Part shown: positions 1 to 6,395 of the stretch, one piece after another | How positions within the stretch are numbered: the stretch's first letter is position 1 | How the letters are laid out: each line of letters opens with the position of its first letter | Assembly: GCA_964353225.1 (NCBI GenBank) | Contig: CAYGVA010000093.1 | Coordinates: 1-14,919, forward strand | Direction of reading: 5' to 3' | From: PCC-6406 sp964353225 | GTDB taxonomy: Bacteria > Cyanobacteriota > Cyanobacteriia > Phormidesmidales > Phormidesmidaceae | Length of the DNA stretch: 14,919 nucleotides | Notes under the pieces: model-generated | What the model was told of the DNA's origin: nothing | Seen by the model: the letters and a program-made list of their open reading frames with translations, nothing else | Databases searched by the model: none | Program-made: the position numbers and the translations under genes

Positions 1-2
1 AG

Positions 3-80
3 CCCCTCTCCCAGGGGGCGAGGGGAGCCGGAGAACCATTCAAAGTCCCTCTCCCCTGGGGAGAGGGATTTAGGGTGAGG
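3..80. repeat. Dispersed G/C-rich inverted repeat
   Basis: The arms at 46-56 and 58-68 (TCCCTCTCCCC and its exact complement) form a perfect 11-bp inverted repeat around a single T. It is followed by the tail TTTAGGGTGAGGGG. A related imperfect copy lies at 3-26. This wording is familiar from intergenic repeats dispersed in many cyanobacterial genomes, so I read it as a family repeat and not a gene-specific site. The rest of 81-226 shows no gene or clear promoter. Confidence 0.7.
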
Positions 81-226
81 GGAACTCCAGGTTTCAAGTT
101 AGACGAGGTTTAAATATCTTTGGTTGGCACCAAATTATGACTTGTGATGGAAGCTGCACCTCGTTGGCTGGAGAGCTGCGTTGACTCTGCTTGGCTTTTC
201 AGCCGTTTTCCTAAAATCTCAAAAAC

Positions 227-1183
227 ATGTCAAACGCAAAAACTCCAGAACTGTCGATAGTTACACCGATTTTCAATGAGGAGGATAATCTTGACTTTTT
301 CTTCGATCGCTTAGAAACAGTTTTGGTTGAGATAGGCATTAGCTATGAAATTGTTTGTGTTAATGATGGCAGCCAAGATAGAACCCTAGAATATTTAGTG
401 GCGCATCATAATCGAAATCCATCCATAAAAGTCATAGACTTGTCACGGAATTTTGGCAAGGAAATTGCGATGACAGCGGGAATTGATTATTCGGCTGGAG
501 CCGCTGTAATTCCCATTGATGCGGATCTTCAGGATCCACCTGAGCTGATTAAGGATTTACTAGAAAAATGGCGAGAAGGGTATGACGTCGTGTATGCTAC
601 CCGAATTTCTCGTGCTGGTGAAACGTGGTTCAAGAAAGTAACTGCGAATGCGTTTTACAGAACAATTGAGAAAATCAGCAGGGTGTCTATCCCTAGAAAT
701 ACCGGGGACTTTCGCCTCATGGATCGGCGTGTAGTCGAGGCATTGAAGCAGCTACCTGAGCGTAATCGCTTTATGAAGGGGCTATTTAATTGGGTAGGCT
801 TTAGGCAATTGTCTGTAACTTATAACAGAGATAGACGCCATAAAGGGAAGACAAAATGGAATTATTGGAAGCTCTGGAACTTTGCTATTGATGGGATCAC
901 TTCATTTAGTGCAGCACCCTTAAAAATATGGAGTTATGCTGGCATTGGTTTGTCTGGCATCGCATTTGTGTATGGTAGCTTTCTGATTGTTCGAACTTTG
1001 ATGCTTGGCATAGACGTGCCAGGGTATGCATCTTTGATGATTGCCATTCTCTTTTTAGGTGGAGTCCAATTAATTGGACTAGGTGTCTTGGGCGAATATT
1101 TAGGCAGAATCTTTGAAGAAGTCAAAGGACGTCCTCTCTATTTTATAAGAGACTTCCATGGTATAGACGAGCAGAAAAAATAA
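227..1183 (+). CDS. Family 2 glycosyltransferase, membrane-anchored (polyprenyl-phosphate type)
   Basis: This 318-residue protein is of the DPM1/GtrB type: a cytoplasmic GT-A domain followed by two membrane helices. Enzymes of this kind move a sugar from a nucleotide donor to a polyprenyl phosphate at the cytoplasmic membrane. The N-terminus opens with SIVTPIFNEEDN (10-21). VNDGS is at 45-49. The metal-binding DAD with LQDPPEL is at 98-107. The basic stretch RRHKGKTKWNYWKL (203-216) is the usual end of the catalytic domain. Hydrophobic helices lie at about 235-257 and 267-289, and the short cytoplasmic tail ends in a KK. The ATG at 227 fits the family N-terminus, though no Shine-Dalgarno sequence is visible. 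The gene runs with the TVP38-like gene 86 bp downstream. The donor sugar cannot be inferred. The sequence is visibly AT-richer than most of the window (22 G/C of 60 in 241-300). Confidence 0.93.
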   Translation: MSNAKTPELSIVTPIFNEEDNLDFFFDRLETVLVEIGISYEIVCVNDGSQDRTLEYLVAHHNRNPSIKVIDLSRNFGKEIAMTAGIDYSAGAAVIPIDADLQDPPELIKDLLEKWREGYDVVYATRISRAGETWFKKVTANAFYRTIEKISRVSIPRNTGDFRLMDRRVVEALKQLPERNRFMKGLFNWVGFRQLSVTYNRDRRHKGKTKWNYWKLWNFAIDGITSFSAAPLKIWSYAGIGLSGIAFVYGSFLIVRTLMLGIDVPGYASLMIAILFLGGVQLIGLGVLGEYLGRIFEEVKGRPLYFIRDFHGIDEQKK

Positions 1184-1269
1184 TCGCAAATGGTATTTTA
1201 ATATTTTAATTGAGCGTCAAAAAGCGATTTTAAAATACTTATAAATAACCTTCGCCATGGTAGAGAGAA

Positions 1270-1932
1270 GTGAAAAGAAAGAACTATAAGTTTATATTTT
1301 TAATCATAATTTGTCTGCTTTCGACGGTTGTATCAATTGCTTTTTTTGGAAAAATCGATCCGAATGAGATTCAATCCTGGTTAGACGCGCTAGGCATTTG
1401 GGGGCCAGTAATTTATATTCTCCTGTACACAATTTCCACCTTGCTAGTGCTACCTTCCACTACATTGAACTTGATGGGAGGAGCATTGTTTGGACTCTGG
1501 ATGGGCACTCTTTGGACTACCCTTGCGGCTTTAGCGGCTGCCGTCGTCGCATTTGGTTTTACCCGTACCCTCGGTCAAAGGCAGGTCAGAGATCGTTTTT
1601 CAGGGTCTTGGCAAACTTTAGATACAGAACTTAGGAAAGGGGGCTTATTTTATATGGCAGCCATTCGCTTGTTGCCGATTATCCCCTATGGTTTAGTTAA
1701 TTATGCGGCTGGACTAACATCCATTACGTTTCGAGATTATATTGTCGGTACATCAATAGGAACACTGCCAGGAATAATTCCTTTCGTTTTGCTCGGTAGC
1801 ACAGGTGCTACGGCCCTCAAGACAGGTGAAATTTTTCCCCTATTAAGTGCCTTGGGGTTGACCGGTTTGATGGTGGGGGGAGCAACTTGGTATCGCCGAC
1901 ATCAACAGACTTCAAACAAGAAAAATCACTAG
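1270..1932 (+). CDS. TVP38/TMEM64 (DedA/SNARE-associated) family membrane protein
   Basis: This is a 220-residue integral membrane protein. Its N-terminal helix is at about 7-26, with further hydrophobic segments near 44-62, 66-98, 126-142, 155-175 and 187-206. The family signature is clear: GGALFG (70-75) in a re-entrant segment, then RLLPIIPYGLVNYAAGLT (133-150), matching the family pattern R..P..P...N...G. Members of this superfamily act in lipid scrambling or transport and membrane homeostasis, but the substrate here is unknown. The start is GTG at 1270, giving the basic MKRKNYK leader expected for a positive-inside first helix. An AG-rich stretch (GAGAGAAG) overlaps the start and no properly spaced Shine-Dalgarno sequence is seen. 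The gene follows the glycosyltransferase on the same strand and shares its AT-rich composition, so both probably arrived and are transcribed together. Confidence 0.9.
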   Translation: MKRKNYKFIFLIIICLLSTVVSIAFFGKIDPNEIQSWLDALGIWGPVIYILLYTISTLLVLPSTTLNLMGGALFGLWMGTLWTTLAALAAAVVAFGFTRTLGQRQVRDRFSGSWQTLDTELRKGGLFYMAAIRLLPIIPYGLVNYAAGLTSITFRDYIVGTSIGTLPGIIPFVLLGSTGATALKTGEIFPLLSALGLTGLMVGGATWYRRHQQTSNKKNH

Positions 1933-2078
1933 TCCCTAGTTGTTTTTGATGAGGGTCATCTCAGCTTTTGAATATGTATTTGCTAATCAGTACATGTTTT
2001 TTTGAAAAGCGCAGCTTCGCCTCCTGGCCATGCTCTAGAGATGCACAGCCTTGGTAAGCGTCCCTGGTACTACGCTGG

Positions 2079-2138
2079 CTGAGCGAAGTCGAAGCCAAAA
2101 CCTATGCAAGATGTCCCCTTCGACTCCGCTCAGGGGAC
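2079..2138. repeat. Dispersed inverted repeat (TTCGACTCCGCTCAGG type)
   Basis: The arms at 2079-2094 (CTGAGCGAAGTCGAAG) and 2118-2133 are inverted copies with one mismatch. A second, nested pairing is GTCCCC (2113-2118) with GGGGAC (2133-2138). This wording recurs as an intergenic dispersed repeat in cyanobacteria. It sits in the 389-bp gap between two convergent genes, where it could also block read-through, although no T-tract follows. Confidence 0.7.
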
Positions 2139-2171
2139 GGTTACCAGCCTTGAGCCAGCAAGCCGAAGTCC

Positions 2172-2304
2172 TGACTGACAAAAGGTTCTCTTGTAGGTTG
2201 GGTGAAACAGAGTGAAACCCAACACCCGTAACGGTTTCGTTGGGTTGCGCTAACGCTCCACCCAACCTAAAAAAGCATGAGCGTTTCAAGGGTTTTGTCA
2301 GTCA
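2172..2304. repeat. Nested inverted-repeat element, MITE-like
   Basis: Perfect 12-bp outer inverted repeats (TGACTGACAAAA at 2172-2183, TTTTGTCAGTCA at 2293-2304) bound a 133-bp element. Inside it is a perfect 11-bp pair, TAGGTTGGGTG (2194-2204) and its complement (2259-2269). Within that is a third pair, AACCCAAC (2216-2223) with GTTGGGTT (2239-2246). The inner part matches a repeat wording common in cyanobacteria. No open reading frame or target-site duplication is evident. The right end lies 17 bp from the stop of the TPR gene, so the folded RNA could also end that transcript. Confidence 0.7.
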
Positions 2305-2321
2305 ACCAGGCCCAAGCCTAT

Positions 2322-3242
2322 CTATTGGGCCGTCAAGGTTTCAATGCGGTCTAGTTGGGCCTGGGTATTGGCCGCCCATTGGGGGTTGTTTTGAGAGATG
2401 TAAAGGGTTTTGGCATGGCTCAAAACCCCTTCGGCCTCTTCATAATTTCGCAACTGAATAAAGGTTAGGCCCGCACTGTAGTAAGCGTTGGTGTAGGTGG
2501 GGTTGATGGTGGTGGCTTCCCGAAAGGCATCTAGGGCTGCTTCGTACTCAGCTTGACCATAGAGGGCGACCCCGAGGTTGTAATAGGCTTCTACATATTG
2601 CGGAAAAAGGTCGATTGCGGTTTCAAAGGCAGTGATTGCAGCGGTCAACTCCCCTCGCTGCACGTACATGCGCCCTAAATGGAAGTGGGGTTCGGGGGCG
2701 CGGGGGGTTAAGCGAGTTGCTTCCTGCAAAGAGACCAGGGCATCATCGTATTCCCCCAGCTCCATTTGCACTAAAGCAAGGTTGTAGTGGGCATTGCCTA
2801 GGTCCGGCTGAATTTCAATGGCCCGCTCTAGGTAGCTGATGGCCTGGTCGCGGTTGCCCCCTTCCCACAGGGAGGCCCCTAGGTTGGAGTAGGCAATGGC
2901 CAAGTTCGGATCCGCCTGAATGGCGCGCCAAAACGCACTGGCAGCTTCTTGTAATTGCCCTCGTTGTCGCAGGGCCAACCCCAAGTTGTAATGGGCTGGG
3001 GCCAAATTGCTATCGAGGGCGGCAGCTTCTTCAAAGGCGGCGATCGCCGTCTCAACTTGTCCAGATTGAATTAATGTGAGTCCCCGTTCTAGAGCTGCTT
3101 CCGCAGCCGCAGCCGGCTCTGCCTGGGCGATGGTGATGGGCAACGGTAACTGCGGCGGATTCCCCCAGGATGGCTGGGCTAAGGACGCAGCGACTAAGCC
3201 CAGACCAATTGCTCCGATGGTGCTCCAGTGGTGGCGTAGCAT
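2322..3242 (-). CDS. Secreted TPR-repeat protein
   Basis: The protein is about 306 residues from the ATG at 3242. A longer reading from a TTG at 3260 would add six residues and place charged residues before the signal peptide, so the ATG is preferred. The first ~27 residues (MLRHHWSTIGAIGLGLVAAS...) form a signal peptide with a likely cleavage after PSWG. About seven tandem 34-residue tetratricopeptide repeats follow. They show the usual pattern of A-x-Y-N-L-G in helix A, then G-x-x-x-x-A in helix B, and a closing P in most repeats. TPR arrays bind peptides or partner proteins, and export suggests a role in the periplasm or thylakoid lumen. The gene stands alone on its strand and converges on the TVP38-like gene. 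The partner cannot be deduced. Confidence 0.88.
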   Translation of the reverse strand: MLRHHWSTIGAIGLGLVAASLAQPSWGNPPQLPLPITIAQAEPAAAAEAALERGLTLIQSGQVETAIAAFEEAAALDSNLAPAHYNLGLALRQRGQLQEAASAFWRAIQADPNLAIAYSNLGASLWEGGNRDQAISYLERAIEIQPDLGNAHYNLALVQMELGEYDDALVSLQEATRLTPRAPEPHFHLGRMYVQRGELTAAITAFETAIDLFPQYVEAYYNLGVALYGQAEYEAALDAFREATTINPTYTNAYYSAGLTFIQLRNYEEAEGVLSHAKTLYISQNNPQWAANTQAQLDRIETLTAQ

Positions 3243-3530
3243 AGGTGGCTGTGTCCTCAAATTAAGCTAGATACAGCGGCACGTCTCTCTCCGCTGATGG
3301 TTCGCCTGTAGTTATATCAAATCCTTTCTAAATCGGCTCTCCTCAGTTGAGTCCTTCAAACCAAAATCAAGTCGCCAGAATAACCCCGAGTGATCAAGCC
3401 GCTTGCCAACAACCATTTAAATTAACTACACTAAAGTCAATAACTTTTAACAAAAAGTTACGTATTTAACGTGCGTGCTGTTTTGAGCAACAGCCGTCCG
3501 CTTAATGTCTGCCCAGTACAGTGCTTAACG
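3243..3530. other. Divergent intergenic spacer
   Basis: This AT-rich stretch (notably 3405-3465) separates the leftward TPR gene from the weak rightward ORF at 3531. It must hold the TPR gene's promoter, but no hexamer pair stands out. No structured RNA or repeat was recognised. Confidence 0.4.
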
Positions 3531-3746
3531 ATGATGACTAACCCCAGCAATTACACCGCTCAGCCTAGTTTGCCCCGTGCCAATGTCTTAAGTTTGGTCT
3601 TCTTTATGTTGGGCGCACCCCATCTCTATGCGTTCTTGAAGCGTTCTGAGTCATCTGGGAGGGGCTCTCATGGGATGTCTCAATACGCACTGATGGCATT
3701 GATGGCTGGTGCGATCGCGAGTCTTGTAGAACTCTCCATATTCTAG
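3531..3746 (+). CDS. Hypothetical small membrane protein
   Basis: This possible 71-residue protein is not recognised. From the ATG at 3531 (a second ATG is adjacent at 3534) it has a hydrophilic N-terminus of about 18 residues. A hydrophobic stretch follows at about 19-35 (VLSLVFFMLGAPHLYAFL), then a serine/glycine-rich polar link, and a second hydrophobic segment at about 50-71 (YALMALMAGAIASLVEL). A GTG at 3471 would give a 91-residue form, but its extra N-terminus looks like random coding. There is no clear Shine-Dalgarno sequence. A HIP1 octamer lies inside it at 3711-3718. The two-hairpin layout is plausible for a small membrane protein, but the frame could also be fortuitous. Confidence 0.35.
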   Translation: MMTNPSNYTAQPSLPRANVLSLVFFMLGAPHLYAFLKRSESSGRGSHGMSQYALMALMAGAIASLVELSIF

Positions 3747-3810
3747 CCTTGCCCTTTGGAGGCGGTGGTTTTCGTGCTTTGGTGGTCCCTGCAAAGGGTT
3801 GAGATGCCAG

Positions 3811-3846
3811 CAGGGATTGGTGTGATTTTTGTCACACCAATCCCTG
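3811..3846. promoter_or_regulatory. Perfect 15-bp palindrome containing a CRP-type site
   Basis: CAGGGATTGGTGTGA (3811-3825) and its exact reverse complement (3832-3846) flank the six bases TTTTTG. The core TGTGA-N6-TCACA (3821-3836) is the consensus half-site pair and spacing of CRP-family regulators, which in cyanobacteria would be a SyCRP1-like cAMP receptor. As RNA it would fold into a 15-bp hairpin, but neither strand has a T-run after it, so it is not a standard terminator. It lies 64 bp after the ORF ending at 3746 and about 290 bp before the GTG at 4128. Which gene it serves is unclear. Confidence 0.5.
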
Positions 3847-4110
3847 AGGTCTATCACCCCTAGGGGTGGCTTTGTCGCACTCCCCCCCTAGAGAAATGTC
3901 ACCGCCGTTGCCAGGTTGCTATCACTCACCTCAAGGGTTGTTCGCGGGATGATAAATGAGTCATCACCCCGTGATCGTCGTGACGCCGGAACAAGTGTAA
4001 GAACTCTACATCTGTATAACCATCACTCTGATGACCTTGGCTGTGACTCCAATGTTGATTCTTTGCCTTGGGAGTAACGCCTAAATGACTGTGTGTTCCC
4101 ACGCCTGCCC
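3847..4110. other. Leader region of the small ORF at 4128
   Basis: There is no gene here. A 14-bp perfect palindrome, CACCCCTAGGGGTG, lies at 3855-3868. A good -10 candidate, TATAAC, is at 4015-4020, but no matching -35 is visible about 17 bp upstream. If used, it would give the small ORF at 4128 a leader of roughly 100 bases. Confidence 0.35.
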
Positions 4111-4115
4111 TATTT

Positions 4116-4120
4116 GGAGG
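4116..4120 (+). promoter_or_regulatory. Ribosome binding site for the 50-residue ORF
   Basis: GGAGG ends 7 bases before the GTG at 4128. It is one of the best Shine-Dalgarno sequences in the window, where most starts lack one, and it fixes the start of the short ORF. Confidence 0.7.
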
Positions 4121-4127
4121 TTCTGTA

Positions 4128-4280
4128 GTGCCTACGTTTAATCAATACATTAGTTATGTTCGCCGTCAGAAAATTGACGAGCTAATAGACGCCCTAGAGC
4201 AACAGCTGAGGGGCACCGATATCGCTGCAAAACGTCAAACTTTGATGACGGAACTGGGATTCTGGCGGGCTTGCCGCTAA
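4128..4280 (+). CDS. Small hypothetical protein, 50 residues
   Basis: This short frame starts with GTG at 4128 behind a well-spaced GGAGG and ends at TAA 4278-4280. I do not recognise the protein. It begins MPTFNQYISYVRRQKIDEL. Next comes a charged, leucine-containing stretch (residues 16-45, with LIDALEQQLRG and AAKRQTLMTEL) that should form two amphipathic helices split near G29-T30. It ends in an aromatic/cysteine tail, GFWRACR. There is no signal peptide or membrane segment, so it is probably cytosolic and may bind a partner protein or nucleic acid. It converges on the anti-sigma operon with only 23 bp between the two stop codons. The upstream palindrome at 3811-3846 could be part of its control region. 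Confidence 0.65.
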   Translation: MPTFNQYISYVRRQKIDELIDALEQQLRGTDIAAKRQTLMTELGFWRACR

Positions 4281-4303
4281 GGGGCGCGCTTTGCTGAGGG
4301 TCG

Positions 4304-4789
4304 CTATTCTGCGGGTTGATGTTTGAAATGGGTCGGTCCGGTATAGCCCGAAATTCTGGCTAGGGTTTCTAGGGGCTGCACACCGCCGTAGAGCTCACCA
4401 TTGATTTCCCAGGTGGGATAGCTCGCTACTCCCACCGACTGGCAGGTGGCGGTTTCGGAATTTTGGCCCTCGGGGTCGCATTCCACATAGGTGATTTTGG
4501 CGAAGGCGTCTTTGCCAAATAGGGCCTGCTGCGCATGGCAATGGGGACACCACCAAGCCCCGTATTTCTTGGCACCGATGCTAGCCAGATGCTCCGCCAA
4601 GGCCACTTCGGCCTCACTGGAGGCGGTGGTGATTGGGGGCGGTACTTCACCCCTAGCGACGGCGTTTGGGCCTGGGGGAAACGAGCAAGCCGCAAGTACG
4701 GTTAGGCTGGCCGCAGCGGTTCCTAAGGTGAGAAAACGGAGGCGTTTAGCGGCGAATTGCTGGATACTGGACAGGTTTAAAACGGGCAT
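4304..4789 (-). CDS. Thioredoxin-fold lipoprotein (VKOR-partner/DsbA-like)
   Basis: This 161-residue protein begins with a signal peptide ending in a lipobox, TVLAAC, with the lipidated cysteine at 35. It should therefore be an exported, membrane-tethered lipoprotein. A proline-rich linker follows, then a thioredoxin domain from about 59 to 155. The redox motif is WWCPHC (C81, C84). A second cysteine pair sits at C104 (YVECDPEG) and C116, and the cis-proline is in SYPTWEINGE (P125). This arrangement is that of the thioredoxin domain fused to the C-terminus of cyanobacterial VKOR proteins, which helps form disulfides in exported proteins. Here it stands alone, without the VKOR membrane part. 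The ATG at 4789 lies one base after the stop of the anti-sigma gene, so translation is probably coupled and the gene belongs to the sigma operon. Confidence 0.88.
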   Translation of the reverse strand: MPVLNLSSIQQFAAKRLRFLTLGTAAASLTVLAACSFPPGPNAVARGEVPPPITTASSEAEVALAEHLASIGAKKYGAWWCPHCHAQQALFGKDAFAKITYVECDPEGQNSETATCQSVGVASYPTWEINGELYGGVQPLETLARISGYTGPTHFKHQPAE

Positions 4790-4790
4790 G

Positions 4791-5699
4791 TTAAATCGGC
4801 TCCAGGGTACGGGCGAGGGTTTGCAAATCGGTTAACGGTAGTTCTGCGGCCAAGGCGTAGAGGTGATCCTGGTCTCGCCAAAGAATGAGATTGATATTGC
4901 GATGTTTGAGGGTGATATAGGTCCCGGAGAACTGCGGAAACTGGTCACCCTTTAAATCCACTCGATAGACAGAAATGGTTTGCTCCGTGGGGAGCTGGTA
5001 TGTGAGGCGCACCCCTTTGGCTTTACCAAACTGGCAAGGGCTGCCCCCCAGCAGTTGGGCTTGGGAGTCACTCAAGGCAGGAAGCTGCTCTGATCTAGCC
5101 AGTTGTGTTGAGAGGGCATTTAGATCGGTGGTGGCCACATCCACTGGCCCTTGGGATCGCCCTAAGGACCCTGTATGGTCTTGCACCAGTTGCAATAGCC
5201 CCGACCATTGCTGATTCAGCAAGGATTCTGCTGGGCTGACGGTGATCGCGGGATCGGCGGTAGAGCCGTCGGCTAGGGCCAGCGCCACAAAGTGCTCCGC
5301 CGCCGCCAATTGAGTCTGCAAGGTGACCACGCGATAGCTTAGCCAGAGGCTACATCCCCCCAACACCACTGCGGCTGAGGCTGCCATTCGGATCAGCCAG
5401 GGCGATCGCTGTGGCAATTTGACGGGGGGATGAATGGGTGTTTCGACGGATGGGGAGATGGGATTGATTTTGGCGGCAGCGTTGCTCAACAGGCGCGATC
5501 GCACCCGATCATCGGGGCATTGGGGGGGCAACCCGTAGGGCAGCATTGAGAGGGTTTCTTGCAGGGCCGCGACGGTTTGGGCCAGTTTAGGCTGGGTCGC
5601 CAGCAATTGTTGAAAAGAAACCATCTCTTCAGAACTCAGGTCCCCCAGCACATAACCAGCCGCTAAGGCTTGTAACTCATCGGGAAGGGGAGAGGTCAT
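4791..5699 (-). CDS. Membrane anti-sigma factor (RskA-like, zinc-less)
   Basis: The protein has 302 residues in three parts. The N-terminal ~55 residues (ELQALAAGYVLGDLSSEE..., then three helices) look like the sigma-binding domain of RskA-type anti-sigma factors and lack the HxxxCxxC zinc motif. A proline-rich linker leads to one membrane helix at about 101-122. The outer part (about 125-302) is a likely extracytoplasmic sensor ending in YALAAELPLTDLQTLARTLEP. It contains a single cysteine, C222. The first four bases of the gene overlap the sigma factor's stop (ATGA at 5696-5699), the usual sign of a translationally coupled sigma/anti-sigma pair. It should hold the sigma factor at the membrane until an outside signal releases it. 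The signal is unknown. Confidence 0.87.
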   Translation of the reverse strand: MTSPLPDELQALAAGYVLGDLSSEEMVSFQQLLATQPKLAQTVAALQETLSMLPYGLPPQCPDDRVRSRLLSNAAAKINPISPSVETPIHPPVKLPQRSPWLIRMAASAAVVLGGCSLWLSYRVVTLQTQLAAAEHFVALALADGSTADPAITVSPAESLLNQQWSGLLQLVQDHTGSLGRSQGPVDVATTDLNALSTQLARSEQLPALSDSQAQLLGGSPCQFGKAKGVRLTYQLPTEQTISVYRVDLKGDQFPQFSGTYITLKHRNINLILWRDQDHLYALAAELPLTDLQTLARTLEPI

Positions 5700-6289
5700 T
5701 CGGGTTGCGCCTCACTGAGTTGGTCCTTGAGATGCGATCTCAGTCGCAGTAACCCCCGCCTCGCCCAGCTTTTGACGGTCCCGAGGGGGACCCCCAACTG
5801 TTCTGCAATCTCACTCTGGGACTGCCCCTGGTAATAGCTCAGCTCTAGTACCTGGCGCTGTTGCTGGGTCAGGTGATCGAGGGCGGCTCGCACCAGGGTA
5901 TGGCGTTCTTGTTGGCTGGCATGGTCCATGGGGCCAGGTTCCGGGGCATGGGGTTGGTGTTGCCACTGGTGCAGATATTTGTGGCGGGTGGACTTAGCCC
6001 TGAGGCGATCAATCGCCCGCGATCGGGTCAGCATGCTGAGATAGCTCCCGAGGGCACCTCGGTCTGGGTTATAGGTACGACGGTTCATCAGGGTTAAGAA
6101 CACATCTTGGGTCAGGTCCTCGGCGCTGGCGGTGTCCCCCAAGCTGCGCAGGGCAATGGTGTAAACCAGACCTGAGTAGCGGTCATACAGCGCCCCCATG
6201 GCATCCAAATCGCCCTGCCAAAGGCGTTTGACCAGGGTGGTGTCGGTGGTGGGATGGGCCACTGGTGCGCTGGGGTAAGGGATAGGCAT
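5696..6289 (-). CDS. ECF (group 4) RNA polymerase sigma factor
   Basis: This 197-residue protein has just the two domains of extracytoplasmic-function sigma factors. Region 2 covers about 17-97: LWQGDLDAMGALYDRY, then DLTQDVFLTL with the core-binding and -10-binding helices, and YLSMLTRSRAIDRLR. A charged linker follows (about 98-130). Region 4 (about 133-190) has LTQQQRQVLELSYYQGQSQS and the helix-turn-helix EIAEQLGVPLGTVKSWARRG that reads the -35 element. It directs polymerase to a specific promoter set. The ATG at 6289 has no clear Shine-Dalgarno sequence. It heads a three-gene operon with its anti-sigma factor and a lipoprotein. A possible -10 (TATACC on the minus strand, around 6321-6330) lies upstream. 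The layout resembles cyanobacterial SigG-type loci, but I do not assign the name. Confidence 0.93.
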   Translation of the reverse strand: MPIPYPSAPVAHPTTDTTLVKRLWQGDLDAMGALYDRYSGLVYTIALRSLGDTASAEDLTQDVFLTLMNRRTYNPDRGALGSYLSMLTRSRAIDRLRAKSTRHKYLHQWQHQPHAPEPGPMDHASQQERHTLVRAALDHLTQQQRQVLELSYYQGQSQSEIAEQLGVPLGTVKSWARRGLLRLRSHLKDQLSEAQPE

Positions 6290-6367
6290 TCAGGCAGATC
6301 GCAAATTGAGCGGCATCTGTATAGGTATACGCCCGCCCCAGCGGCTTGGATGCAGGGCCGCGCTTTA

Positions 6368-6395
6368 AATGCTCAGGGTTGAATGCTCAGGGTTG
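6368..6395. repeat. Tandem 14-bp duplication at a stop codon
   Basis: AATGCTCAGGGTTG occurs twice back to back (6368-6381, 6382-6395). Read on the minus strand, each copy carries CAACCCTGA. The first encodes the last residues Q-P and the stop of the glycosyltransferase at 6387, and the second repeats the same wording just beyond it. It looks like a recent slippage event. Confidence 0.8.

Noticed and set aside
2079..2304. CRISPR array in the repeat-rich gap
   Set aside because: The repeats are nested inverted pairs and not regularly spaced direct repeats, and no cas gene is nearby.
4491..4835. Long plus-strand frame opposite the lipoprotein gene
   Set aside because: It runs antisense to a protein with clear lipobox, CPHC and cis-Pro motifs, and has no recognisable features of its own.
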